Source: Gonapodya prolifera JEL478 (Eukaryota > Monoblepharomycota > Monoblepharidomycetes > Monoblepharidales > Gonapodyaceae). Taken from it: a stretch of 64,000 nt of DNA. Below are positions 11,043 through 20,930 of the stretch, one piece after another. Each line of letters starts with the position of its first letter. The stretch's first letter is position 1. The notes beneath the pieces are model-generated. The model did no database searches and had not been told where the DNA came from. It saw only the letters and a list, made by a program, of their open reading frames with translations. The position numbers and the translations under genes were made by a program. Location: NCBI GenBank assembly GCA_001574975.1, contig KQ965759.1, positions 62,001 to 126,000 on the forward strand. The letters are read 5' to 3'.

Positions 11043-11504
11043 GTGTGTCTTATTGTCTGGGGTGAAAACAATCTGAATAGCTACGAAAGCTCTACCTTTA
11101 CAGGATTGGCAATTTCACTCGCCCAAAGGCCACAAAAGGCCACGAAACGCCACAATTTACTAAAGTCCGTGCACCAAGTCCAGCTCCACGAACCGAAGTG
11201 TAACTTCGAGTGTGACAACGCTACGCTCGAAGCCAGTCCGTTCCCCATCTGTGACCTTTTGGGTCGCCGTCATGCTGCGTCCATTACAGTGACATGTTGT
11301 GGGGCGCCACTCACCCGGACCCATGTGGTGGAATGCGCAGGAGTCGGGCGTTGCCTCGAACTCCTGCGTGACGAACTCTTCCCACCACCCAATGGGCGTC
11401 CTGGGGAGACAGTCACTGACGAGTTGCTGAATTTGTCAGCAGCGGAGATGCTCCCGCGCGTTTGCGCGGAACTTGTTCTGGCGATCACCAGGAACGCAGA
11501 ATGA
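11043..11504 (+). mobile_element. Possible C-terminal end of a non-LTR (LINE) reverse transcriptase ORF
   Basis: A 153-codon open frame whose second half contains TVTCCGAPLTRTHVVECAGV, an arrangement of C/C-G-x-P-x5-H-x3-C reminiscent of the short Cys-His motif found near the end of many LINE ORF2 proteins. It is followed by a leucine-rich stretch and a stop at 11502-11504. The roughly 650 bases downstream are non-coding and G-rich, as a LINE 3' UTR might be. No reverse transcriptase or endonuclease domain is visible upstream, and no poly-A or simple-repeat tail or target-site duplication could be found. It could equally be an unrelated small ORF. Confidence 0.25.
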
Positions 11505-12289
11505 TGCACTGGACGCTACAGGACTGAAACAGGATACCTGTACACCCCTGACCCACCTGCGGCGGACACCCCCGGAGGCGGGAACGAGCCGGGGGAGCCG
11601 GGATGAGTGCCGCTTGATGTTGTGTTTTGAGGCGACCCAAACCCATTCAACTCTGGCAATCTGCGGGGTTGGCGCTGAACGTATGCGTAGTATCTATCTT
11701 GGGTACTGCGAGCGTGTCTTGGAAGTGTCGCGGGATGAGTGAGGCCGCTGAAACAGGCTTCACGTTGGTGGCTGTGGTCTGAACTTCAGACCGCAGCAAA
11801 CCACCTGTGATGCTGCCGACAGACAGCAGACAGACGGGGTTTGGCTCAAATGGGCGTATGATATACTGGTTGCGTAAGGCTGCTGAAACAGGCGGGTGGG
11901 CGGACAGAGCCGGGTGTTCGATTTTGGGAGCATGGGTGTTGGGCGACTGAAATGGCGACTTTTGGCGATGCTCTTGGATTTCCCCCGGGGCTCTTTGGAA
12001 TCGTTGACTGGATCAGGGCGAATGTTTTGGGCACTGTCTGGGCATTGGCGTTGGTCCCACCATATTTATTCTGTTATGTTTGTGTGCCATCGATGAATGG
12101 CGGACTGTCACCCACCCACTCGCAGGGAGGTACCATACAGCGTAGCGCTATCTACCTGGGAGATGATCAACTCCCCTAGTTACTTGTCAACTATAAATAA
12201 ATCCTTCATATCATCAAAGTGACATGAGGCTCACGGGGTCTCTATGCGTCTCCACGTGCTTAGGTAACTCATACGCGTTGCTACTTTTG
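11505..12289. other. No recognisable gene
   Basis: G-rich non-coding sequence. The short motif GCTGAAACAGGC recurs (near 11747 and 11882). No supported gene or RNA was found. Confidence 0.35.
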
Positions 12290-12610
12290 TGGCGTTCGTT
12301 CCACGTATTTTTTTGGTGACATTTCTCAGTACTCAGACGTATCTTTGGTGGCATCAAATCTGTTTAATGGTTTGTCCTCGTCTCCAGGGTGAGAGCGACA
12401 CGGGCTGCAGTTGGCCCGTTTGAGCTGCTCTTTTCGGACGGCGCATACGTGTTGGAGTCGGCTCCAAGGAAGACGCTGGCTTCGCAATGCTGTCATGCAC
12501 ATGCGCACACGTGGCGTGGACACCATAAACGTGAGCCTCTGGACGTCCAAGCATGTGCGAACCCTTCTAGAGTGCCCCAAAAGCTGTCGCGGTGACGTCA
12601 ATTGAAATGT
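12290..12610 (-). repeat. Unnamed dispersed repeat, module A, inverted copy
   Basis: This segment matches the reverse complement of 7480-7760. Shared landmarks, in order, are GGTGACAT or TGACATCA, GTCCTCGTCTCCAGGGTGA, TTTGAGCTGCTC, GACGCTGG, GGACGTCCAAGC and GGTGACGTCAATT. With modules at 6470, 6880, 7480 and 10070 it shows that this 6 kb stretch is built of diverged pieces of the same element or elements. Confidence 0.5.
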
Positions 12611-12639
12611 TCGTGTTCGAGCGGTGGCTAAACACATCG

Positions 12640-13621
12640 CGTGTTCCCCCTCGGACTGGGATTCGGACTGCTCCAGCTCTTATCGGTGGGGGGCTCCTTA
12701 AAAGAAAAGGGCAAATTTTTGCACGAAATGTTGTCCTACGCGGAAGTTAGCCATTGTTCTGCGACACTTCCTTTGGGAGGGAGACCTCTGCGCCAGCCTC
12801 CCGAAATCCAACTCCCGAAATCCTGCCCCGCAGTCTGAGCGTGGGAACTTACATAGGAATTTCACACATGAGACCGCCTCCGCGGATACTGAAGCGACAG
12901 CAATGAGGATGGGTTTCCCAGGCCGCGCATTTCCAGGAGACGCGACTTGGGGCCGGATCACGATTTCCACACGGCACAACCAGTGGTCACGTCCACCTCT
13001 GGGTAGCATTACGAACTTCACGTGCCAATGGAATGTATCGCGGGGAAACACATCGGAGCCACTTGAACGCGGTTGTCAGAGCCGATGGACAGCTCTCCTC
13101 TAGGTCGGGATGCACGGCTATGGTCGTCTCTCTCCCGACTACGATAACGACCATCTTCCTCTGGTAAGTTTGTGAACTGTCGACGCCAGAGGACCCACCT
13201 CCTTTCCCTTTCTACATCGCTCTACGAATGCTGGGTGCGACGGAGGAGGCGGACCTACCTCGCCCAGGCAACGGGACCACTCACCCATCTCAGAGGAGCT
13301 GCCGGGGCGTCAAAATGGATTCCCTGTTGTTCAAAGGATGTAGTATCGTCTTGTGCGGGCCCGGGGTTTCCTTGTTCAGCTCCCAAACAGATAAGCTAGA
13401 CTAGTTCATCCAAAGTGAGTCGAAAATGCTGGAGAGAGATCGAACTTTCGGACGGAGCAACACTCTCCTGTAGCCACTCACAAACATCTAAGCTACCACC
13501 GAGCGGCATTCTTTCCGGATTGATTATCCCTTCGAAGAGATTACAAGTAGTTATTTACACCACCTGCCACAATTAGTTTCTTTGTATACGGGGTTTCAAC
13601 TTCGACACCTCACTCTCAGCA
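12640..13621. other. No recognisable gene
   Basis: Several open frames of 65-117 codons occur on both strands without recognisable domains or convincing splice structure. The right end should hold the promoter of the RPAIN-like gene. Confidence 0.35.
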
Positions 13622-14409
13622 ATGTCTCCCCCACCCACTTCCGTCCCTCCGCACCAATCGCCCTCCCCCCACATGCGCACTCCCCTGAGACAACGCTACC
13701 CTGCGTCGCACAACGTGTTCGCGACTCCCGCGGCCAGAGAAGGCTGGAAGACCCGGTTCCGCCAGCAGTGCCTCGACCGCGTTAAGCACGAGCGCGAGCA
13801 GATCGTGCGGAAGCGACGACGACTTTCTGATGACATGGCGAGCAGTGATGGCTGGGAGGAGGGCGATCGGGGGCTGGGGAAGGACCCGCACGAGGTGCGA
13901 GGAATGGACGTGGACGGGCCCGGTGATTTGAGAGGCGATGAGCGAGGGAGCGGCACAGTGAGTATCGGCGCATGCTGCCTTTGTGAATTTCTGGTCGTGA
14001 TTCGTCTTTCCTGATGGTGTTCGGCGACTGCAGCGCCTTGACATTGACCGGATCCTGAAGGAGGAATGGGACGCCTTCCGCCAGCAATATCAAGACGAGA
14101 CCACCGACGACGTGTTTTCTGGGTCTTACGACGATTATCTCGATGAAGAATTCCGGGATGAAGTGTTCTACGCTGGCCTCGTCGAAGCGGACATGGCGAG
14201 CAAGATAACTACGGGGAACGAGGTGGAAGAAGACGGTGAGCCGCGGAGAAGTGCGTTGGTGTTTTCCGGACCTAAATGCTCTTGAAACCCTCCCCGTGCG
14301 GCACGTGTGGTGTTGAACGTGGGTTACACTTGCAGTCCCCGAAGACGTCGACATGGACGAGGAAGCCTTCATCGAGGACATGTTGGCGACACATTTATAT
14401 CCCGCGTGA
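13622..14409 (+). CDS. RPA-interacting protein (RPAIN)-like, lacking the C-terminal zinc finger
   Basis: Three exons (13622-13957, 14034-14235, 14336-14409) join in frame into 203 residues. After a Pro-rich leader, residues about 40-62 read REGWKTRFRQQCLDRVKHER followed by a basic run. This matches the RPA_interact N-terminal helix (W-x-F-R-x-RC-L-x-R-L-K) that in animals binds replication protein A for nuclear import. Exon 2 encodes RLDIDRILKEEWDAFRQQYQ, resembling the middle 'EEEW' helix of RPAIN. Animal RPAIN then carries a Cys/His zinc finger; here the protein instead ends in an acidic tail (VPEDVDMDEEAFIEDML) with no cysteine pairs. Either the fungal form has lost the finger or a further exon was missed, although the in-frame stop at 14407 argues against the latter. 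Residual doubt concerns whether this is a true orthologue. Confidence 0.55.
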
Positions 14410-14789
14410 TATGATTTTGACTCTTACCCTCTCGCTGGGACCGGTGCTGCGTCCTCCCCGTGGGTTGAGTCTGACATACCCCTCTCCGCCTCCAGGGCAA
14501 CATTTCGACCCGCCGCCCTATAATTCTTTCTGTAGTTTTGTGACGGATCTGTAAACTTGTATATACTTTGCCCGAGGATGTGAAATCAACTGAAATCTGA
14601 ATGAAACAATAATATCATTGATCGTCCCCACCCTCACACAGTATGTACGCAATACATTGCGAAGATATTCCCTCGCACATTATTAAAAAACCCCTCGACG
14701 TCACTCTCCCTATGCAAAACCCTCTTCTTCCCTTTCCTCTCTTGTTTGCCCTCCTCACCTCCCATCTTCCCCACACCTCGCACCCCTCT

Positions 14790-17261
14790 ACCTCCCCCCC
14801 CACCCCGCAAACACGCACCCCGCCTGCCTCGCTTCGGTCGACTCCTTGTGCGCCCGTACGATTGCGTCCGTGCTGCCTCGGAACCATGCGGGGTTGGCCA
14901 CCGTGAACCCGCACCCGACGCACACCATGGCGGGGAGCGCAAGGCCCGTGGAGAAGACCAGCGGGAGGAACTGGAACCCCGCTTCGGCGAGCTGCAGTGG
15001 GGCCGGGGCAGAGGGATTAAGGCGAGCGCGTTTGAGACATTCAACGTCCACCGAAACCGGCACACGACAGCCCACACCCACCCTGCCAACATCATACAAC
15101 TCCGCCATCTCCTGGTTCCTCCACTCATGGAACGTCCCCGCCATGCGCTCCGCATGGTACCGCGCTAGCTCCGGTGCGCGGACCCCTATGGACCCGAGCC
15201 TGTTACCGTCGAGCTCAGCCGCCACGGGCGCGCGCGGTTGCCCGAACGTCGCGGCCCGGCGGGCAACTTCGCGCGGGCCGATGTTGCGCGCAAGGGCGCG
15301 GATGCGGTCGAGGCATTGGGTGCGCTCTGGGCGATGCAGGATGAAGGGGTTGGTTTGGGTGTGAACGTGAGTGCAAAACGGAGAGCGACCCACCAGCCTC
15401 ACAAACAAACTCCCAGCACCACCTCCTCCCACCCTGTGTCTCCTCCCCGTCGGCCTCCCTCGCGACCGTGACGCCCTTCCCGCCGTACATCATCTGGACC
15501 GTGGGCAAGAACGCGCGCTGTTCTTCCGGGATCGTGTGGAGGATGCTGATGTACTCGGGAGCGGGCTCTAAAGCTCGGGGCTCGAATGTGGCCAGCCGCA
15601 CGGCGGAGCGGCCCAGTGTGTGTACGAACAGCAGGTGTCGTGGGATGCCGCCGGACTTGGGGAGTTGGGATAGGGGTTTGATCGAGGCGAGGATGTCGTC
15701 GAAGACTGAGGGGGGTGGCGGTGAGGATCGTGGGTGTATGCGGCGTTCGATAAGACTTTGTGGTGAGTAAAAGACCTTCAGTACCCAATCCTCAATCAAA
15801 CTCACTCGGAATCGTAAACAGCGCCGCCCTCGTACTGTACAGCTCATACCCCACGATAGCGTTGCGGTCCGGCAGCAAGAAAAGCGCGATGGGGCCTTTG
15901 GTCGACCACTTGCGCCGTTCGGGGTTGAACCGGTACGCTCGAAGGAAGCTGGTGGACGGGATATGTGGAGTTCAGCATCTCGCCGCGGGGAGTACCGGAA
16001 CCTTCCCCCACCTTACAACTCACAAAAACGCCATATCATCCACACTCCCACCCCTCAACTCCACATCCGCCTTGACGCGAAGATACGTATCGAACCCTCT
16101 CGCCTTGTAATTCTTGCTTCTGCTCGACTGGTTCCTCAGCAGCATGTCCCGCCACACGGGGGGCACGGCCTCGTATCGCGTGACCCAGGCGGCCTCGAGC
16201 GGGTCGGACCCCGGTGGGCCAATGGGGAGGTCGACACGGATGGACGGGGAGGTCGTGAGTTGCCGAGCGGCCGTGTCGTCGTCGGGGGAGGAGGGCCGGT
16301 AGTCGGAGTCTGGTGGGGTAGGGTGTAGAGGGGTGTTGGGTTGTGAGGTTTGAGGATAGGAAAGTGGTGATGGGATGAATCATAATTCGGCCAATGACGC
16401 GCAATATGCATGGTTCTCGGAGTCGTTTTCCTCATCAACACTCGGTCGCAGAACCAGGTAATGAGATGAAACAAAATAAGGCGAACCCCGGTGTCAGGTT
16501 CCCAGTTTTACCCAGCACCGATGCCGGATAAGATAATCTCACGAACACCCAATTCCCCAGCGCTCATATTCCCCCTCTCCCAACAACCACCACTCCTCAT
16601 CAACGTACCAGAATAAACATTCTCATTGTCATCCCTCGGGCGCGGGTGGCGGAACGTGAACTCTTGACCAGCGTCCCCTTGGACATCGTCGTTGTCGTCG
16701 TCGTCATCTTGGCCCATTGACGCGTCTGAGTCGAGCGTCGGGCGGGGTGGTACTGTCGTGTGCAGTGGGTCCAGACCGTAAGTGTGAGGACATTGACAGG
16801 AACGCAGAGGAGAACATAGACTTACGTCCATCAGCAGCCCTCGCTGCTCTCGCGGGTTTAGCGGTCAGGTGAATTGGCTCTGAAGGCGAGCTTGCGACCG
16901 GAGTGTATGGAACGGACACACTGCCGATACCCTCGTCGTCGAGTTCGACCCACATCCCGCGGCGGGGCGGGGGGGTTGCTGAGGAGGTGATGGAACAGGT
17001 GTCAAAATGGTTGCGAAGAAGTGAGAAATGGTCTCCGAGAAGGGATAGGAAGGATGCCACGTTTCCGTTCGTGGCCATCGGCATTTCGTGGCTCGAACAA
17101 AGGCGCTCCTCTTGATCCTGCCGGCATCGATACAGTGGCATCTGGCTCCTCCTCGAGAAAACACTTTCTCCGCCCCTCCCTCGCCTTGCAACCACGGTTA
17201 GTCATTCTCTTGAACCGACACTCACGCTGCTGCTTGTGGATTTGCGCCGGCTGCCCGACAT
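14790..17261 (-). CDS. Unrecognised multi-exon gene (possibly two genes)
   Basis: Several consecutive open segments on the minus strand behave as exons. A likely start is the ATG at 17261 (MSGSRRKSTSSS, donor at 17225, CTAAC branch site in the intron). A large middle segment around 17150-16815 contains VASFLSLLGDHFSLLRNHFD and an acidic run DDDDDNDD (near 16700). Next come DSDYRPSSPDD and RYEAVPPVWRDMLLRNQSSR (about 16300-16050), LRAYRFNPERRKWSTKGPIA (about 15950-15830), IPRHLLFVHTLGRSAVRLAT (about 15640-15480), and a segment with AELYDV before an intron and GFQFLPLVFSTGLALPAMVC at 15015-14830. The coding signal is strong because frames stay open between good GT-AG borders, but I do not recognise any domain and suggest no function. 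Exact borders, especially of exon 2, are uncertain. Confidence 0.5.
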
Positions 17262-18100
17262 GGAGTCCCTCAAACATCGACCGGACATTTCCGACCGGTT
17301 GGGCGGTCGATTGCTGTGCTATGGGCGCGAATCATTGGAATGGACGTGTTTGGATATTCATGTCAAACACAAACGTCACAAGTCAGCGCGGGATTCCACG
17401 CGAGCGGGCGGCGAAAACTTGCGATTCCACGCGGCTGCGTGAGTGTGCTGCGCCACATCGATGCTCACCGTGCTGCAGTGTGTAATTCATTGATGGTCGG
17501 TGACTCGTGACCGCGGAAGGTGCTCGTGCCACACACCCCTTTTCTTGCACCCATTCCTCAGCTTTCCCCTCATTCTCGGATGTTGGAACTATTAACGGGA
17601 CTCCGACTAGCGCTGGAATGGTCGCTCATCGCTCGTTAGCATCGTCCCTTTTTACTCGCCATGGTCAGTCCTTCACCGGGATGTGAGGCCAAGAGAGCGA
17701 GATATTTTGTACAGATTTCCGAGTCGGTTAACACAAAAGCGCTGCACCTACGGTTACCAATTGATTTGACCAATCTCGAGAACTCCAAAACAATTACTGT
17801 CGAGCAGTTCCCAACTGTTCTAATGCACCGCTCTATCACTACTCTTAAACACCTTTTGAACAGTTGGAATTCGATAAAAAATCAATTTTAGAGAAAAGTT
17901 TGTAGAGGCAGCTTTACATGTTCATTTTGGCAATGTTGGCGTTACGGGTACAGGTACTGCAATTGAAGCAGATTACCCAATCACTGATTCATTTGAGGTA
18001 AAAAACTGATTTAATAAATATAAGTATCCCTTGCCTCAATAAATTGTCAGGTATTTAGTCAAGGTTGGGAAAGGCCCAATGCCATGGAGAGTAACACAAA
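17262..18100. other. Exon-like fragments, unrecognised
   Basis: On plus, 17661-17891 encodes a segment with KTITVEQFPTVLMHRSITTL and LNSWNSIKNQF. In another frame, at about 17895-17998, EKFVEAALHVHFGNVGVTGT is followed by a GTAAAA donor and a GTCAG acceptor near 18050. These look like pieces of one gene interrupted by a frame change, but the family is unknown to me. The base composition turns AT-rich here relative to both sides. Confidence 0.3.
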
Positions 18101-18265
18101 ACGGCAAATCTCCGTGGCAGAGGGAGTTGAGTCTTCTGAGCAGCATTTTGTCGGTGCGCAACAACCCCTGATTAGTTTGCCACGGAGATGGGTCGGGTGC
18201 CCAAATCTCTGTGGCAGAGGGAGAGGGATGGAGCTTCTTGAACGGAATTTTGGCGCAGTGTGAAT
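18101..18265 (+). repeat. Short direct repeat with CTCCGTGGCAGAGGGAG core
   Basis: CAAATCTCCGTGGCAGAGGGAG (about 18104-18125) recurs as CAAATCTCTGTGGCAGAGGGAG (about 18202-18223), with further similarity downstream ending in ATTTTG. Between them an inverted match, TTTGCCACGGAGAT, could pair with the first copy to form a hairpin. The related CCACGGGGAT/CCACGGAGAT string recurs at 19125-19420. Confidence 0.5.
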
Positions 18266-18324
18266 TTGCGGAAGTGGCCTCCAATTTTTTTTTTTTTGGT
18301 AAACTGTTTCATCCATCTGCACTA

Positions 18325-18696
18325 ATGCCAAAAGGAAACACGGTGGTTTGCTCAAAATGTTGTTCGGCGGGTTCTCAAAAATGCCCTGACAACTTGTGTC
18401 GGCGTTGCTGCAAAACATGCGAAGTTCACAAACCATGGAACCCACCAAAATGTGGATTAAGCAACAAGAATTTTCTATCATTCCACTGTTGTTATCGCAT
18501 GTGTGGTGCGTGCTGCAAATCATGCTCTCAACATGTTCCAAAGTATGAGAAGTGTGAGGTTTGCATGGAGTCCTATCTCCACAAGGATTTGTACATTACT
18601 TGGAGAGGATGGGGCCCTTGCTGTGAACAATGTATTGATGGGGACGTTGACCTGAAGGCGTTCAAGTCGGAGAATGCAAAAGGCTTTTTATTCTAA
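18325..18696 (+). CDS. Small cysteine-rich, probably zinc-binding protein
   Basis: An open frame of 123 codons from the ATG at 18325 (MPKGNTVVCSKCC) to a stop at 18694-18696. It holds about 20 cysteines arranged as C-x2-CC, C-x4-C-x2-CC-x2-C-x2-H, then CC-x3-C-x2-CC-x2-C and later C-x2-C and CC-x2-C. Pairs such as CSKCC, CRRCC and CGACCKSC are spaced like treble-clef or knuckle zinc ligands. The motif CPDNLCRRCC resembles Cys-rich zinc motifs I know from other fungal hypothetical proteins, often near transposons. The frame extends upstream to 18211, but the T-run at 18288 and the better context favour 18325. No signal peptide is seen. Function unknown; loss of the frame by chance is unlikely given the ordered cysteines. 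Confidence 0.5.
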   Translation: MPKGNTVVCSKCCSAGSQKCPDNLCRRCCKTCEVHKPWNPPKCGLSNKNFLSFHCCYRMCGACCKSCSQHVPKYEKCEVCMESYLHKDLYITWRGWGPCCEQCIDGDVDLKAFKSENAKGFLF

Positions 18697-19149
18697 TTCA
18701 GCTCGAACAAATCTTTGGAGCAGTGTGCCAGGCAGGGGGTGTGCACTTTGAGACAACTGGTATCGAGAAATGAACATGTGCGAATGGGTGCCCAGTTAGC
18801 AGTTAGGTACATACGGGTCCAGAAAAACAAAAAATCCGACGTGTCAGCGTTGCACAGTGGTGGGTTGAGTACAACGCACGTCCACAGTCGATGCACTCGT
18901 CAGAACACAAAACTGGGGGGAAAATAACACATTTTGCAATTGCACAGTGCCCCAAAAGGTCGCAAATCATTCCAACCCTACGCGCTTTGTCAAACTCTCG
19001 CTCGTGGTCCAAGCTCGAGAATTTCAACGGGACACATCTGCCATGGCTGTAACTCGTCAACATTTGTGAGGATTTCCATATTTTGGGGGGACTTGCGTGA
19101 ATTTACCGATGCGGGGGACGCTGTGCCACGGGGATAGGTAGTGTGACCC

Positions 19150-19430
19150 TCCAAATCACTGTGGCACAACTATTTGGGGGGCCTGGGGATGTCTCTGGGG
19201 GGCCACCAAACATGCGCCAATGGGATTTGGGGGGTCTGGCCGAGAATCCTCGTTGCACAAATTTTTCAAAAAATGTCCGACAATTTATCGGTTTGGGGCA
19301 CGCAAAAAGTTATGCCACGGAGATTTGGGGGGTCACTCGGCCAATCCCCGTGGCGCAACGTTTTGGGGGCCTGGGGATGTCCCTGGGGGGTGTCCAAAAA
19401 TGCATTGCCACGGGGATTGGGGGCGAAGTA
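19150..19430 (+). repeat. G-rich imperfect repeat with G-quadruplex potential
   Basis: Two units are alignable: about 19157-19216 and about 19345-19403. Both read (ATCACTGTGGCACAAC / ATCCCCGTGGCGCAAC), then GGGGGCCTGGGGATGTC, then C/TCTGGGGGG, then a CCAAACATGC/CCAAAAATGC end. Runs of four to six G recur within short distances, as G-quadruplexes require. The open frames crossing it are composition artefacts. Confidence 0.5.
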
Positions 19431-19824
19431 AACTGGCAAAGCTGCTCATATCTTCAGGGGAGCTTGGACGCAATTCTGGGGGTTTCGTGCCATTCTTTGG
19501 TACGCTAAGACCAAACGACCGTTGTTTCTCTCCGCAACGCCGGGTCCAAGTCCCGGAAGAATCCACATCAACGCCAATTAAAGCTGATCCCAAGGTGGTT
19601 CAAGGGGCAGACGGACCCGCGATCAAACCCAATAAGAGAGTGCAATATCTATTAACAAGAACACGTAGGAGAATCGCTCTTGCGTAATCTGGAAGTAAAA
19701 CATCTGTTGTCGACATTGCCCACATCCAGTTCTCACTTCCGAAATGCAAATTGTACCTCCTTTGCAAGAAGATTTTTCAGTTGTAACGTTGGTTTTTCGC
19801 AGCGCAAACAATCGGCGCTCAAAC
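19431..19824. other. No recognisable gene
   Basis: No supported coding or RNA feature. It probably includes the 3' flank of the epoxide hydrolase gene. Confidence 0.4.
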
Positions 19825-20930
19825 TCACCTCACTGGCGTCGTCGCAAACTTTCTCAGATCCTGGATTACATCATCGGGCCGTTCCAAGGCGGGAAGGTGC
19901 CTGAACAAAAGTACACCCACAATGAATCAGGTCACGTGAACAAAATTAATTTTGAGTCGACTTTGCCCACCCACCGCGTTCCATTATGGTCCACTGTACG
20001 ATCTTTGGGTACCAATAATGTGCCCACAATTTGAAAGGTACCACCTCGTAGGGAAACATGGCCACGGCCACGGGAACAGTGAGCTTTACGCGGTAGATTT
20101 CCGAGTTGATCTTGCGGTGCATGTGGTAGTGGTAGATTCGGAATGAGGACGTGATGCAGTTGCTGATGTAGTAAACCATGACTGCCGAAACGGGACACAG
20201 AGTCGAGCTCAGGTCAGGAACGTATCGAAAAACAAAAGTGTGGGGAGCTCGGTCAGCGCACCGTTTGTGAGGAAATGGTCAGTGGAAACCGCGGGTGAAA
20301 AGTCGCCATCTCTGCCACGTAGATCAACCCATTCGTGCTACAACAAAGTGGTAGAAAGTCGTCAAAGTACAGCACAAAACAAAATTCGAGGTCGGACTTG
20401 TCCTGACAAATTTCTCTCCGATCCACGCCATAAGACTGACGGGACTGTCGCTGACGCCGAAGGCGAGCGTTTGCAGCCGCGTCGACTGGATGGCGCTGTA
20501 CCCGCGAAATTTGTCCATTTGAGCCACCACCACTCACGGCCTACATCTCCAATCCGCACATCCACCGCCTCCGTGCTCCCAGTTTACTTGCCTCCAGCGG
20601 ACTTGTCCCAAATTTGTCGCTCGTCTTCGGCCTCCATTCGCTCCGCTCATTCTAGCCTCATCACAGCACTGGGCCCATCGTTTTCACGAAACTCAATACT
20701 CACTGTACGAGGAATACCCCAGAGTGTGCATGACCGTGTTGAGCACCTGCGCCATTTGGAAAACACCAAAGTCGCGCACGGGCGCGGCGGACGACAACCG
20801 AACCTGACCGAGCGAGGGTACGACCACGTGGAAGGCCGGTTCCATGGCGAAGGCAGGGTGAGTGAGTGGACGGATTACGTCAATGAACTGGGGAGAAAGG
20901 AGATTTTATGTCAGAGGATGAGGGCCGGGG
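19825..20930 (-). pseudogene. Epoxide hydrolase (alpha/beta hydrolase), internally deleted
   Basis: Microsomal-type epoxide hydrolases open epoxides with an Asp nucleophile and a His general base. The minus strand reads, in order: FIDVIRPLTHPAFAMEPAFH with VVVPSLG and FGVFQMAQVLNTVMHTLGYS (about 20880-20715); DKFRGYSAIQSTRLQTLAFG and SDSPVSLMAWIGEKF (about 20515-20400); after an intron, HEWVDLRGRDGDFSP and DHFLTN; then VMVYYISNCITSSFRIYHYH, PVAVAMFPYEVVPFK and, across a last intron into exon 19900-19825, MERGGHLPALERPDDVIQDL with the catalytic His. Splice sites of the second half are good. Between about 20710 and 20515, where the nucleophile motif (GGDWG) and some 70 residues should lie, nothing matches and all frames are blocked. 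The 5' end with HGWPG is also not found. I therefore read it as a decayed gene; a missed exon is the alternative. Confidence 0.65.

Noticed and set aside
14746-15470. Plus-strand ORFs opposite the unrecognised minus-strand gene
   Set aside because: They are Pro/Arg-rich mirror frames of GC-rich coding sequence, whereas splice signals fit the minus strand.
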